64,000 bases of DNA from Bacillus sp. T3 (GTDB lineage Bacteria > Bacillota > Bacilli > Bacillales > Cytobacillaceae), in the NCBI RefSeq assembly GCF_033449965.1, contig NZ_CP137761.1:3906001-3970000 (forward strand), written 5' to 3'. Within the stretch, counting starts at the first letter, position 1, and each line of letters begins with the position of its first letter. This document shows positions 10,340-18,862 of this stretch, piece after piece. Under the pieces are notes generated by a model, which worked only from the letters and a program-made list of their open reading frames with translations, was not told the origin of the DNA and made no database searches. A program made the position numbers and the translations under genes.

Positions 10340-10689
10340 TTAGATATCAGAATTTCCATTTTCCTTTTTCCATTTAATAAATTCAATTACATCACGATAT
10401 TCCTTTATCTGTTCCTTATTAATACCTGATTCCTTTAATTCTTTAATTAAATCTATCCACTCTTGTTCTACAACTTGATTAATATCTTTGTTTGATTCTG
10501 TTTTTATTAATGCTTTTAAATCAACATTTAATACCGAAGCAATTTTTTCTATCACCTTAATAGAAGGATTCTGATTTAATTCTCTTTCGATATTGCTCAA
10601 ATAAGATTTTGAGATATTTGCTCTTTCAGCCAGTTCAGTAAGCGATAAATTTCTTTTTTTCGAAACTCGAAAATATTTTTCCCAATCAT
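10340..10689 (-). pseudogene. sinR: SinR/SlrR-like biofilm regulator, frameshifted in an A7 tract
   Basis: Starting at ATG 10689 (RBS AAAGAGGT) the frame reads MIGKNIFEFRKK. One A must be added to the seven-A run (plus-strand T7, 10654-10660) to continue RNLSLTELAERANISKSYLS and NIERELNQNPSIKVIEKIAS. This is the XRE helix-turn-helix of SinR (MIGxxIxxYRKxKGxSLxELAExAxVxKSYLSxIER). The C-terminus (EQEWIDLIKELKESGINKEQ, then IEFIKWKK) matches the SinI/SinR oligomerisation domain. Full length would be 116 residues against 111 for B. subtilis SinR. It follows epsN inside the eps operon. SinR represses eps and tapA in B. subtilis. As assembled, translation would stop early or restart at an internal TTG after the HTH. 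Confidence 0.85.
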
Positions 10690-10737
10690 TTAATTACCTC
10701 TTTATCGTATAGCTTTTAAAAATGTGAAATTACTTCA

Positions 10738-11901
10738 TCAAGAATTATATTTTATCTCTTTTTTTATACAATCAATTACTTTATGCTGCTCATCTTCAGT
10801 TAAATTAGAGCCAGATGGTAAGCAAATACCGGAATTAAATATCGCCTCTGACACATTTTCAAATTCATTATTAGTGTAATATTTAGTGTCTTTAAATAAA
10901 GGTTGCATGTGCAAAGGTTTCCAAACTGGACGTGCCTCAATATTTTGCTCGGCTAATGAGGTTATCATTGAATTAATAGATATTCCTGATTCTTTCTCAT
11001 CAATAGTTAGAGCAGTTAACCAACGATTTGAATAGGTATTTTTTAGTTCAGGCATAAAACTAAATCCTGGATAGTGTCTTAATTCATTTAAATAGTTTTT
11101 AAATATTTGCCTTCGCGCCAGGACTCTCTCTTCTAATATCTCTAACTGAGCTCTTCCAATCCTGGCTAAAATATTACTCATTCGATAATTGAATCCTAAC
11201 TTGCTATGTTGGTAATGAAGTGCAGGATCCTTGGCTTGTGTAGCTAAAAATCTTGCCTTTTTCAACGACTCCACATCGTCTGAAACCAACATTCCCCCAG
11301 CAGAAGTGGTAATTATTTTATTTCCATTAAACGAGTAAATACCATATTTACCAAAGGTTCCACTTGCCTGTCCCTTATAATTTGCTCCTAGTGATTCAGC
11401 TGCATCTTCTATCATGGGAACATCATATTCATTGCAAACTGACAGTATCTCGTCTATTTTTGCACTTTGGCCATATAAATTAACAACAATTACAGCTTTT
11501 GGTAATTTACCAATCTTGCTAGCCTCTTCCATTGCATCCTTTAATGCACTAGGAGACATATTCCATGTTTCTGGTTCCGAATCAATAAAAACTGGTTCAG
11601 CACCTTGGTACACAATTGGATTGGCACTTGCGATAAAGGTTAGAGATGAACAAAAAACTTTGTCACCCTTCTTAATATTCAATAAAGAAAGAGCCAAATG
11701 AATTGCTGCAGTACCTGAACTTACCGCAACAGCCCCTTTGGCTCCAACATAATTTGCTATTTCTTCTTCGAATGCATCTACATTTGGTCCAAGTGGAGCA
11801 ATCCAATTTGTTTCAAAAGCTTCATTAATATATTTTTGTTCATTCCCGCTCATATGCGGAGAAGAGAGAAATATTCTTTTAGTTGAAGTTACATTAACCA
11901 T
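10738..11901 (-). CDS. epsN: Sugar aminotransferase, DegT/DnrJ/EryC1 family (EpsN-like)
   Basis: 387 residues. PLP-dependent fold type I enzyme with GAKGAVAVSSGTAAIHLALSLL (PLP phosphate site), PMIEDAAESLGANYKG (aspartate that pairs with the pyridine nitrogen) and GIYSFNGNKIITTSAGGML, where K is the Schiff-base lysine. The family aminates the 4-keto sugar nucleotide made by a dehydratase such as EpsC. With the downstream partner EpsM-like acetyltransferase and EpsL-like transferase it forms the epsLMN set that makes and loads N,N'-diacetylbacillosamine in B. subtilis. ATG follows directly on the epsM stop (TAAATG), with GGAGGTG ahead. Confidence 0.9.
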   Translation of the reverse strand: MVNVTSTKRIFLSSPHMSGNEQKYINEAFETNWIAPLGPNVDAFEEEIANYVGAKGAVAVSSGTAAIHLALSLLNIKKGDKVFCSSLTFIASANPIVYQGAEPVFIDSEPETWNMSPSALKDAMEEASKIGKLPKAVIVVNLYGQSAKIDEILSVCNEYDVPMIEDAAESLGANYKGQASGTFGKYGIYSFNGNKIITTSAGGMLVSDDVESLKKARFLATQAKDPALHYQHSKLGFNYRMSNILARIGRAQLEILEERVLARRQIFKNYLNELRHYPGFSFMPELKNTYSNRWLTALTIDEKESGISINSMITSLAEQNIEARPVWKPLHMQPLFKDTKYYTNNEFENVSEAIFNSGICLPSGSNLTEDEQHKVIDCIKKEIKYNS

Positions 11902-12546
11902 TTATACACCTCCATGAATCTTTTTCATTTTTATCTTTGCCGGAACCCCTACAGCAGTACAAAATGGTGGAATATTGTTAATCACAGAGGCTCCTGCACC
12001 AATGATAGACCATTCCCCGATGTTTGTATTTGGAATTACCGTTGCTCCTGCACCAATATGTACCCCATGTTCAACTTGTACAGAACCCGTCAGAGTGACA
12101 TTTGGGGATACGTGAACAAAATCACCGATTCGGTTGTCGTGTTCAATCACTGAATTCGTGTTAATAATAGAATGTCTGCCAATTACCGCATCAGCTTGAA
12201 TTACAGATTTTGCCATAACAACTGTCCCAGTTCCGATTTTTGCACTTGGACTAATAATTGCAGAGGGATGTATGATTGATAAATAGGATTCATTAGGCAG
12301 GTCGAGCCTTTCAATAATTGTTTTCCTTATTTTGTTGTTTCCGATTGCAATAATTATTTTAAGGTCCTTAATCAATTTCTTTATTTCTTTTACCATTAAA
12401 ATTGAACCAAAATAGGTATTATCTTTAACAGTTAGATCTATATGTTTATCATCAAAGTATCCAACAATTGAGTGGTCATTATGTAAAGAAATTAAATCTG
12501 TGATAACCTTGCTGTGTCCCCCTTGACCAATAATTGCTATGTTCAT
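11902..12546 (-). CDS. epsM: Sugar O/N-acetyltransferase, left-handed beta-helix (EpsM/NeuD-like)
   Basis: About 214 residues from ATG 12546, chosen for the GGAGGCGGGGAG ahead of it. The N-terminal part IAIIGQGGHSKVITDLI is the sugar-binding Rossmann-like domain of the PglD/NeuD family; the second half carries hexapeptide repeats (TVVMAKSVIQADAVIGRHSI, HVSPNVTLTGSV, HIGAGATVIPNTNIGE), the acetyl-CoA-binding helix. It has the catalytic histidine region NSVIEHDNRIGDFVHV. Likely reaction: acetylation of the 4-amino sugar nucleotide produced by EpsN, before transfer by EpsL. It sits between epsL and epsN as in B. subtilis. Confidence 0.9.
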   Translation of the reverse strand: MNIAIIGQGGHSKVITDLISLHNDHSIVGYFDDKHIDLTVKDNTYFGSILMVKEIKKLIKDLKIIIAIGNNKIRKTIIERLDLPNESYLSIIHPSAIISPSAKIGTGTVVMAKSVIQADAVIGRHSIINTNSVIEHDNRIGDFVHVSPNVTLTGSVQVEHGVHIGAGATVIPNTNIGEWSIIGAGASVINNIPPFCTAVGVPAKIKMKKIHGGV

Positions 12547-12568
12547 CCCGCGCTCCCCGCCTCCTTTG

Positions 12569-13162
12569 CTAATATTTTGAACCTTTAAAGGGTTCAATAG
12601 TTGCATTTCCCAGTTGATTAATCCCTTCCGATCGAATCACTTTTAATACCGTTAACCATAAAATTTTAAAGTCTAGTAATAATGATCGATGGTTTACATA
12701 CCAAACATCAAACGCAAACTTTTCTTCCCATGAGATCTCATTTCTCCCATTAACTTGGGCCCATCCTGTGATACCTGGGCGAACATTATGCCGTGTTGCT
12801 TGCTCAGGAGTATATAAAGGAAGATACTCCATTAGTAACGGCCTTGGTCCAACAAGGCTTAGGTCACCTTTAAGAACATTGATAAGTTGTGGTAATTCAT
12901 CTAAGCTAAATTTTCTTAAGAATTTACCGACAGCAGTCAATCTTATTGAATCAGGCAAAAGATATCCTTTTGAATCACGTTCATCCGTCATCGTTCTAAA
13001 TTTATAAAGATAGAATGGTTTACCAAATAACCCTGGGCGTCTTTGTATAAACAGTGTAGGGGTACCTAATTTTATTCTTACTAAGATCACCGTAAACAGC
13101 ATAATTGGTGATGTTAACATCAAAAGTAATAATGCACTGAAGAAATCTAGCACTCTTTTCAT
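12569..13162 (-). CDS. epsL: Initiating sugar-phosphate transferase (EpsL-like, bacterial sugar transferase family)
   Basis: 197 residues, the short single-membrane-segment form of the bacterial sugar transferase (monotopic phosphoglycosyl transferase) family. It has an N-terminal re-entrant hydrophobic helix (LDFFSALLLLMLTSPIMLFTVILV), then FIQRRPGLFGKPFYLYKFRTMTD, FSLDELPQLINVLKGDLSLVGPRPLL (the catalytic DE pair) and TPEQATRHNVRPGITGWAQVNGRN. It transfers a sugar-1-phosphate to undecaprenyl phosphate, starting repeat-unit assembly. In B. subtilis EpsL is thought to load the bacillosamine made by EpsC/N/M. The tail ends 22 bases before the epsM start. Confidence 0.92.
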   Translation of the reverse strand: MKRVLDFFSALLLLMLTSPIMLFTVILVRIKLGTPTLFIQRRPGLFGKPFYLYKFRTMTDERDSKGYLLPDSIRLTAVGKFLRKFSLDELPQLINVLKGDLSLVGPRPLLMEYLPLYTPEQATRHNVRPGITGWAQVNGRNEISWEEKFAFDVWYVNHRSLLLDFKILWLTVLKVIRSEGINQLGNATIEPFKGSKY

Positions 13163-13181
13163 AAAATATCCTTCTCCACTA

Positions 13182-13331
13182 CTAGTTTCCCTTAATTACT
13201 TCATTAATCTTAACGATAATTTCTTGAACTAAATCTTTGGTATTAACCGATTGACTTAAATGCCCAATTGTATAAATTTGATTCATCATTTCAACAAACT
13301 TCTCCTGTGATAGCTTTTCAGACAGGTTCAT
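13182..13331 (-). CDS. Small protein of 49 residues between galE and epsL
   Basis: A short frame starting at 13331 (GAGG nine bases ahead) and ending at 13182, reading MNLSEKLSQEKFVEMMNQIY, then TIGHLSQSVNTKDLVQEIIV and KINEVIKGN. It starts 11 bases after galE ends and ends 19 bases before the epsL start, so it fills the gap exactly like an operon gene. It is predicted to be helical and charged, with no membrane segment or signal peptide. I do not recognise the family. Placement and RBS support a real gene; function is unknown. Confidence 0.55.
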   Translation of the reverse strand: MNLSEKLSQEKFVEMMNQIYTIGHLSQSVNTKDLVQEIIVKINEVIKGN

Positions 13332-13341
13332 CTTTCCAACC

Positions 13342-14442
13342 TCATTTCACCAACTCATGATTAATTTCTGCTAATAAAAAATCCTCGCTTGTAATACAGC
13401 AAGGATTATCATTAGATATTATCTTATTGTTTTCTTCATAACCTCTTGGATTTTTGGATTGCCATCTCCATGAATCCTTACACATCTCTTCAATTCCTTT
13501 TTCTGCAACCCAATCTAAATCCATCTTCGCCTTTGTTGGATCCGCATAGCAGATCGCTGCATCACCTTGTCTTGGATTCACTATTTTATATGGAATTTTA
13601 ACACCTGAAGCCTTTTCAAATGCTGCAACCATTTCCAGTACACTATAGCCATTCCCAGTTCCCAAATTGTATGCATTAATGCCAATATTGCTGAAAACCT
13701 TTTTAAGTGCCTGCAAATGTCCTTTTGCAAGATCAACTACATGAATATAGTCCCTTACCCCAGTACCATCTTTGGTTGGATAATTATTTCCATACACTTG
13801 TAATTCCTTTAATTTCCCAACTGCAACTTGGGTAATATAAGGCATTAAGTTATTAGGGATTCCTTGTGGATCCTCTCCTATTAATCCGCTACCATGTGCA
13901 CCAATCGGGTTAAAATATCGTAATAGTGCAATACTCCAACTTGGGTCAGACGCATTAAGATCCCTTAGGATTTCCTCAATCATCAATTTGGTTCTTCCAT
14001 ACGGATTTAAGGCTGATAATGGAAATTCTTCAGAAATTGGAACAGTTTCAGGAATTCCATAAACTGTTGCAGATGAACTAAATACTAATTTTTTGACATA
14101 ATATTTTTTCATAATCCTAAATAGTATTAATGAACTTGCAATATTGTTGTGATAATAGGATAAAGGGAGTTTAACAGATTCTCCAACTGCCTTAAAACCA
14201 GCGAAATGTACAACTGCATCAATACTATTATCCAAGAATACCTTCTCTAATTTACCTTCATCCAATAAATCAATATTATAGAATTTAAACCTTTGACCAG
14301 TAATCTGACTTACCCTAGTTAATGATTCTTTTTTACTATTGCTCATATTATCAACCACAATAATATCGTAGCCAGCTTCTAATAATTCAACGGTTGTATG
14401 ACTTCCTATATATCCAGCGCCACCTGTTATTAAAATTGCCAA
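13342..14442 (-). CDS. galE: UDP-glucose 4-epimerase
   Basis: 366 residues, extended SDR. NAD-binding GGAGYIGSH at the N-terminus, VVHFAGFKAVGESV, FSSSATVYG with the catalytic Ser/Thr, and YGRTKLMIEEIL with the YxxxK pair, followed by LRYFNPIGAH (substrate loop). GalE interconverts UDP-glucose and UDP-galactose, which would supply UDP-galactose for the exopolysaccharide. A tail of roughly 30 residues beyond the usual end (NNKIISNDNPCCITSEDF and following) is unusual. B. subtilis galE is elsewhere, so this is an eps-cluster-specific copy. It follows a GT4 gene by 18 bases. Confidence 0.93.
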   Translation of the reverse strand: MAILITGGAGYIGSHTTVELLEAGYDIIVVDNMSNSKKESLTRVSQITGQRFKFYNIDLLDEGKLEKVFLDNSIDAVVHFAGFKAVGESVKLPLSYYHNNIASSLILFRIMKKYYVKKLVFSSSATVYGIPETVPISEEFPLSALNPYGRTKLMIEEILRDLNASDPSWSIALLRYFNPIGAHGSGLIGEDPQGIPNNLMPYITQVAVGKLKELQVYGNNYPTKDGTGVRDYIHVVDLAKGHLQALKKVFSNIGINAYNLGTGNGYSVLEMVAAFEKASGVKIPYKIVNPRQGDAAICYADPTKAKMDLDWVAEKGIEEMCKDSWRWQSKNPRGYEENNKIISNDNPCCITSEDFLLAEINHELVK

Positions 14443-14460
14443 TATAATCCCCCTCTCTAT

Positions 14461-15660
14461 TTATGATTCTATTAATCGATATAATTTTGGCAGTTCACTC
14501 TTATTGCCATAATCTGTTGCTTCTACATTAGAAATTATTTTTTCTCTGAATTGATTATCTTCAATCATTTTTCTAATCCCATTTACTATTCCCTCTACGT
14601 TAGGCTCAGTTATAAGAGCATCGACTCCATCCCTTGCTTGGCTTTTAGCAGTAGGAAAATTGGTTAATACCACTGGTTTACCCAATATTTGCGCTTCACG
14701 AATCGTAACAGCTTTGCCCTCATACCGAGAAGGCTGAACATAAATATCACATGCCTTCATATATGGGTATGGATTGGTCTTTTTCCCCAATAAGAAGAAC
14801 CTATCTTGGAGCCCTAATTTTTTTATCAGTTCTTCTAAGTCATTTTCGAGCGGTCCATAACCAATTACATACCATTCGATATTCATACCTTTATCAATCA
14901 ATTCCCTGCACGCCTTTATAGCATCATCCAATCCCTTAGCAAAGGTTAGTCGACCAACAGTTAATAATATTGTTTTTCCTTTAGATTTCTTTATTTCATT
15001 CGTTATCTCTAAATTTGCTTGTTCCTGAATAAATTCTGGAGAAAGAATATTTTCTATTACTGTTGTTTTACCGTTTAATTCTGGAAAAAACGTTAGAAAT
15101 GTTTTCGAACATTCATCGGAAACCGCTACAATATTATCAACTTTTTTCCACATTCTTATTTCTAATTTCTGGTTAATTTGGATATTTGAGTAATCAGTAT
15201 GAATCCAACCAATTTTCTTTTTAGCTCTTACTTTATCCCCAATAAAATAATGTGGCCAAAGGAATCCTATGGCCACATCGTATTCTTTATGTAATTTAGG
15301 AAGAAAAGATTTTGATATTGCCCACCCATATTGGATCGACAAATAGCCAGGTTCATCAATATTTCTAATTTTCCCATGCAACAAACTCATTATTTTTGCT
15401 ATTAACCGAGATGCACCAATAGAATAATAACCTTCCTTTACAATTTGTCCAATTGATTTTCTAAACGTAGTGTAATGAGGTATTTCCGTTAGTAAATTGG
15501 GATTTTCTGGAAGCATCGAGAAAAATTCACCTTCATGTTTAAATAGCATTAAGTCTACATCATATTTATCGTAGTCTAAGTTTCCCAATAATCCAATTAA
15601 GCTTCTTTCAACTCCACCTACTGCTAAATCGAAAGATGTAATTAATATTTTTTTTTTCAT
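14461..15660 (-). CDS. GT4 family glycosyltransferase
   Basis: 399 residues. N-terminal MKKKILITSFDLAVGGVERSL, donor-domain LLTVGRLTFAKGLDDAIKAC near 230, SRYEGKAVTIREAQILGKPVV (EX7E) near 320. It belongs to the same paralogous group as the genes at 3.9-7.5 kb (conserved KKIGWIHTDYSN block in the middle corresponds to KKISWVHFDVSK there). Likely a cytoplasmic-face transferase of the exopolysaccharide pathway. The start codon is followed by a run of ten A, long enough for polymerase slippage, but the frame is intact. Confidence 0.87.
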   Translation of the reverse strand: MKKKILITSFDLAVGGVERSLIGLLGNLDYDKYDVDLMLFKHEGEFFSMLPENPNLLTEIPHYTTFRKSIGQIVKEGYYSIGASRLIAKIMSLLHGKIRNIDEPGYLSIQYGWAISKSFLPKLHKEYDVAIGFLWPHYFIGDKVRAKKKIGWIHTDYSNIQINQKLEIRMWKKVDNIVAVSDECSKTFLTFFPELNGKTTVIENILSPEFIQEQANLEITNEIKKSKGKTILLTVGRLTFAKGLDDAIKACRELIDKGMNIEWYVIGYGPLENDLEELIKKLGLQDRFFLLGKKTNPYPYMKACDIYVQPSRYEGKAVTIREAQILGKPVVLTNFPTAKSQARDGVDALITEPNVEGIVNGIRKMIEDNQFREKIISNVEATDYGNKSELPKLYRLIES

Positions 15661-15697
15661 AAAAATTCCCCGTTCACAAAAATAAAAAGTCTACTAA

Positions 15698-16834
15698 TCA
15701 TACACCATATAAATCTAGCCAAAATTTAACATTATCCTTAATGTTATAACCAGATTGTGTGACATTATTTTCAATTGTTTGTTTATCAGGTTTTTTAATT
15801 AATAAAGCTTCATTTATTTTGAAACACCAAGTGTCTAAATTTTCATTGAGATTTAAATAAGAAACTAGCCCTAATCCCATATCTGTTTCCTTTGGAACAG
15901 TATCAGCGATCACACATGGTGTTCCTGTGCTTTGTGCCTCAATTGTTACAATGCCGAATCCCTCGAATAATGATGGGAAAATAAAGACATCAAATGCATT
16001 CATTAATCTTGGAATATCACGTCTTACTCCTAACAACAGAACATAATCTTTTAATCCGAGTTTTAATACTTCTTTTTCTATCTCATTTCTTAACGGCCCA
16101 TCCCCTACAAAAATAGCTCGAAAGCTGTTATCCACTTTAACAAGCTGTTCTAGAACTTTTAGGATAAAATATTGATTCTTTGATGGAGAAAATTTCCCGA
16201 TATGACCGATAAGTTTAACTTCTTTTTGTAAGCCCAGTTCGTTTATTACGCTGTCTCTATCTTTTGAATCTGTGTTCGAGAATTGACTTACATCGATTCC
16301 ATTATTTAATATTCTAACTCTAGAAATTTCTTTGTTTTTTTCACCAAACAAGAATCGCGCTGCTTCCAAACTGCAACTACAATAATGTGTTGCAGAGAAT
16401 CGGATAATTTTCCTTAAAAAATATAGCAAAATATTTTCCGCGGTTCTATTACTTTTGAGCCAATTATTACTATGTGAGTGACAAATTCTAGTTTTTATCC
16501 CACTCATTTTTGCAGCTAAAGCTGGAAAACCACATTGATAATCTGTGTGCGCATGTACAGCGGAATATTTAGTTGAGGTCATAATTTTTTTTAATTCCTT
16601 AATATAAGAAATAGGGCCTTTCGTTCCTAAACTAGGAATTCTATAAATATTTCCACCCATACTGATTATTTCTTCATCATAATCCCCTTTTTTCTCCGAA
16701 TGTGTTACAAAGTCGAATTGAACTTTTGATTTATCTATATTCCTATATATATTCATGATAAGAGTCTCCGCTCCGCCTCGATCCATCGCACTTACAATGT
16801 GTAAAACCTTATTTATTCCCCCAATATTATCCAA
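15698..16834 (-). CDS. GT4 family glycosyltransferase (EpsF-like)
   Basis: 378 residues. KVLHIVSAMDRGGAETLIMNIYRNID is the signature start of EpsF-like GT4 enzymes. AVHAHTDYQCGFPALAAKMSGI is followed by ICHSHSNN, and the donor domain has LIGHIGKFSPSKNQYFIL and FPSLFEGFGIVTIEAQSTGTPCV (EX7E). It is similar in architecture to the frameshifted gene at 18859-19976, so the cluster carries two EpsF-type enzymes. Both would add hexoses to the lipid-linked precursor. The specific sugars cannot be inferred. Confidence 0.87.
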   Translation of the reverse strand: MDNIGGINKVLHIVSAMDRGGAETLIMNIYRNIDKSKVQFDFVTHSEKKGDYDEEIISMGGNIYRIPSLGTKGPISYIKELKKIMTSTKYSAVHAHTDYQCGFPALAAKMSGIKTRICHSHSNNWLKSNRTAENILLYFLRKIIRFSATHYCSCSLEAARFLFGEKNKEISRVRILNNGIDVSQFSNTDSKDRDSVINELGLQKEVKLIGHIGKFSPSKNQYFILKVLEQLVKVDNSFRAIFVGDGPLRNEIEKEVLKLGLKDYVLLLGVRRDIPRLMNAFDVFIFPSLFEGFGIVTIEAQSTGTPCVIADTVPKETDMGLGLVSYLNLNENLDTWCFKINEALLIKKPDKQTIENNVTQSGYNIKDNVKFWLDLYGV

Positions 16835-16866
16835 ATAAACACACCTTCTTAATCCTATCTGAAAGT

Positions 16867-17931
16867 CTAAAGATAATTACTCTTATAAACAATATTTAAA
16901 CTCATGACACTTTCATAGTAATAAAAAATAAAATAACAAAACAATATTCCGTAATAGACTAGTTTCTGCTCCTTCTCACGAAAAAGTTTTACACACCAAG
17001 ATATCAGGATTAATTGGTATAAACTGAAATAAATAGAAAACCTGGCAAATATCCAGTTTTGTGTAGAAATTATCATGAATACAAGTCCAATTATTGACAT
17101 ATTTACAATATAATCACTTTTCGGAAATATTGTCGACAGTTTTTCTCTACCCAAAAAGGCAATTAAAAGTGGGACTGCAGTTACAAGAACCCTAATAGAA
17201 CTGGCTCCACCTTCTGAAAAATTTGCATAATGGCCATATTGGGTGTTCTCAATTGAAGAGAATAGTACACTTGAAAATTTATCAAACCCTATGACAATTA
17301 AGACAGAAAACAGTAATAGAACAATTGTCGTTTTAGACCATGCCTTAAACCTGACTAAGAAATAAATAGGAATAAGAACTAATGCACTTTGATGAAAGGT
17401 TGATGCTAATAGAACAATCAGGGTATATAAAAACCAGTTCCCATTAATTAAAAATTTTGTACCCGTAAAAATAATAGCTGCTGCTAAGCATTGTCTAATT
17501 CCATTCATAGTAACTAAAAATAATCCACCGGTTATATAAACGTAGGTACTTAATTCAAATATTCTTGAATATTTACGTAATACCAAAATGATAAGTACAT
17601 TTGTTAAAAAAGCTGTCGTTACTAATAAAATTTGTGGGTCATCACTATAATTTTTTAAAATCTTTTGGAAGATACCGAATCCAAAATCTTTTTGAGAATG
17701 AATATACTCCCAAGTAAACTCATTCATTTCATAAATATGCATATAAAAATATGTGTCTCCAATATTATTTCGGAGACCCGAAACTAGGACTAAAGAAATC
17801 ATTGCTCCAAAAAGAAATAGTATATTTGGCCTTATAGGTATGTTTTCCATATTATTATTAGGAGCTGCTAAGAATCTTGCTAAAAAAGAAAATATAAATA
17901 CTATCGCGAGATTAATCCATAAAATGGTCAT
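16867..17931 (-). CDS. epsG: Polysaccharide polymerase, EpsG family
   Basis: 354 residues, polytopic membrane protein with around ten helices. Typical EpsG features are seen: an early SGLRNNIGDTYFYMHIYE block (the LRxxxGxDxxxY motif of EpsG/Wzy-like polymerases), then GIRQCLAAAIIF and STFHQSALVLIPIYFLV, the histidine-containing loop. EpsG acts as the Wzy-type polymerase joining flipped repeat units at the outer face of the membrane. It lies between GT2 and GT4 genes, as in B. subtilis. The family is firm, the linkage made is unknown. Confidence 0.9.
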   Translation of the reverse strand: MTILWINLAIVFIFSFLARFLAAPNNNMENIPIRPNILFLFGAMISLVLVSGLRNNIGDTYFYMHIYEMNEFTWEYIHSQKDFGFGIFQKILKNYSDDPQILLVTTAFLTNVLIILVLRKYSRIFELSTYVYITGGLFLVTMNGIRQCLAAAIIFTGTKFLINGNWFLYTLIVLLASTFHQSALVLIPIYFLVRFKAWSKTTIVLLLFSVLIVIGFDKFSSVLFSSIENTQYGHYANFSEGGASSIRVLVTAVPLLIAFLGREKLSTIFPKSDYIVNMSIIGLVFMIISTQNWIFARFSIYFSLYQLILISWCVKLFREKEQKLVYYGILFCYFIFYYYESVMSLNIVYKSNYL

Positions 17932-17971
17932 TGTTTCTCACTTCCAGTGGATATTCTAAAAATTTTAACCT

Positions 17972-18862
17972 TTATTTAAAAACAACCTTGGTTTTTGCCT
18001 TTACATAAAAAAATAGCATTACCCCAATTGGGATTGCTAATATAGTTAATAACTTATTTGGGCTTTCCAAAATGAATTTAGAATTGTTTATCATAATACT
18101 ACTTGAAACATAATGAATTGCTTGCCTAAACTTAAACAAAGCACTAGCAAATGGTAATTTCATCAGTTCCTTACGATAAAATGCAAAACCTCTTGGATTT
18201 TTGAGATACTGGTTATACATGTTCCTAGACGAACCATCAAGTAGATACTCTACACAGCATAACACTTCATTCATTAACAACATTTCATAGTCCTGATCAA
18301 GCATATAATATTTGTATGCCAATCCAACATATTTCTCACCCTTAAAAATTGGATATGGATATTGCCTTGTCAAATCCGAACGATAGACTACCTTTTTATC
18401 TCCTAACACACCGTATTTGTTATAGAGATTAAATAAAGTTGATGTTTTTATATCATCTGGTAGCATTGTTCCAATAATAGAATGATCAGTAAAAGCATCA
18501 AGTCCAATTAATCCACTTACTTTTTCATTTCCGAATTTTTCCCAAAATGAGATTATTTTTTCCACTGCATCACTTGGCATATAATCATCTGAATCAATGC
18601 AAACATTTAGTTCGGTTTGAATTAATTTATATGCAGTATTATGTGCTCCATGCATTCCTTGGTTTTCCTGGTATACATATTTAATTTCAACCCTTTCTTC
18701 TTTGTTCCAGGATTCAATCAATTCTTTTGTATTGTCTGTGGATCCATCATCAATTACCAACCATATAAAATCTTTACAGGATTGATCAGCAAGACTTTCA
18801 TAACAGGTTCCAAGACTATATGCACGGTTGTAAGTTGGTGTAAATACTGTAAGTTTTTTCAT
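17972..18862 (-). CDS. GT2 family glycosyltransferase
   Basis: 296 residues. GT-A fold with KLTVFTPTYNRAYSLGTCYESL, IWLVIDDGSTDNTKELI, ENQGMHGAHNTAY and NVCIDSDDYMPSDAVEKI (DxD). The last 40 residues hold a hydrophobic segment (LLTILAIPIGVMLFFYV) that would anchor it in the membrane. It differs from EpsE-type GT2 of B. subtilis in the HxxHN loop and C-terminal anchor, so I do not assign the EpsE clutch role. Its start overlaps the stop of the frameshifted epsF-like gene by four bases. Confidence 0.86.
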   Translation of the reverse strand: MKKLTVFTPTYNRAYSLGTCYESLADQSCKDFIWLVIDDGSTDNTKELIESWNKEERVEIKYVYQENQGMHGAHNTAYKLIQTELNVCIDSDDYMPSDAVEKIISFWEKFGNEKVSGLIGLDAFTDHSIIGTMLPDDIKTSTLFNLYNKYGVLGDKKVVYRSDLTRQYPYPIFKGEKYVGLAYKYYMLDQDYEMLLMNEVLCCVEYLLDGSSRNMYNQYLKNPRGFAFYRKELMKLPFASALFKFRQAIHYVSSSIMINNSKFILESPNKLLTILAIPIGVMLFFYVKAKTKVVFK

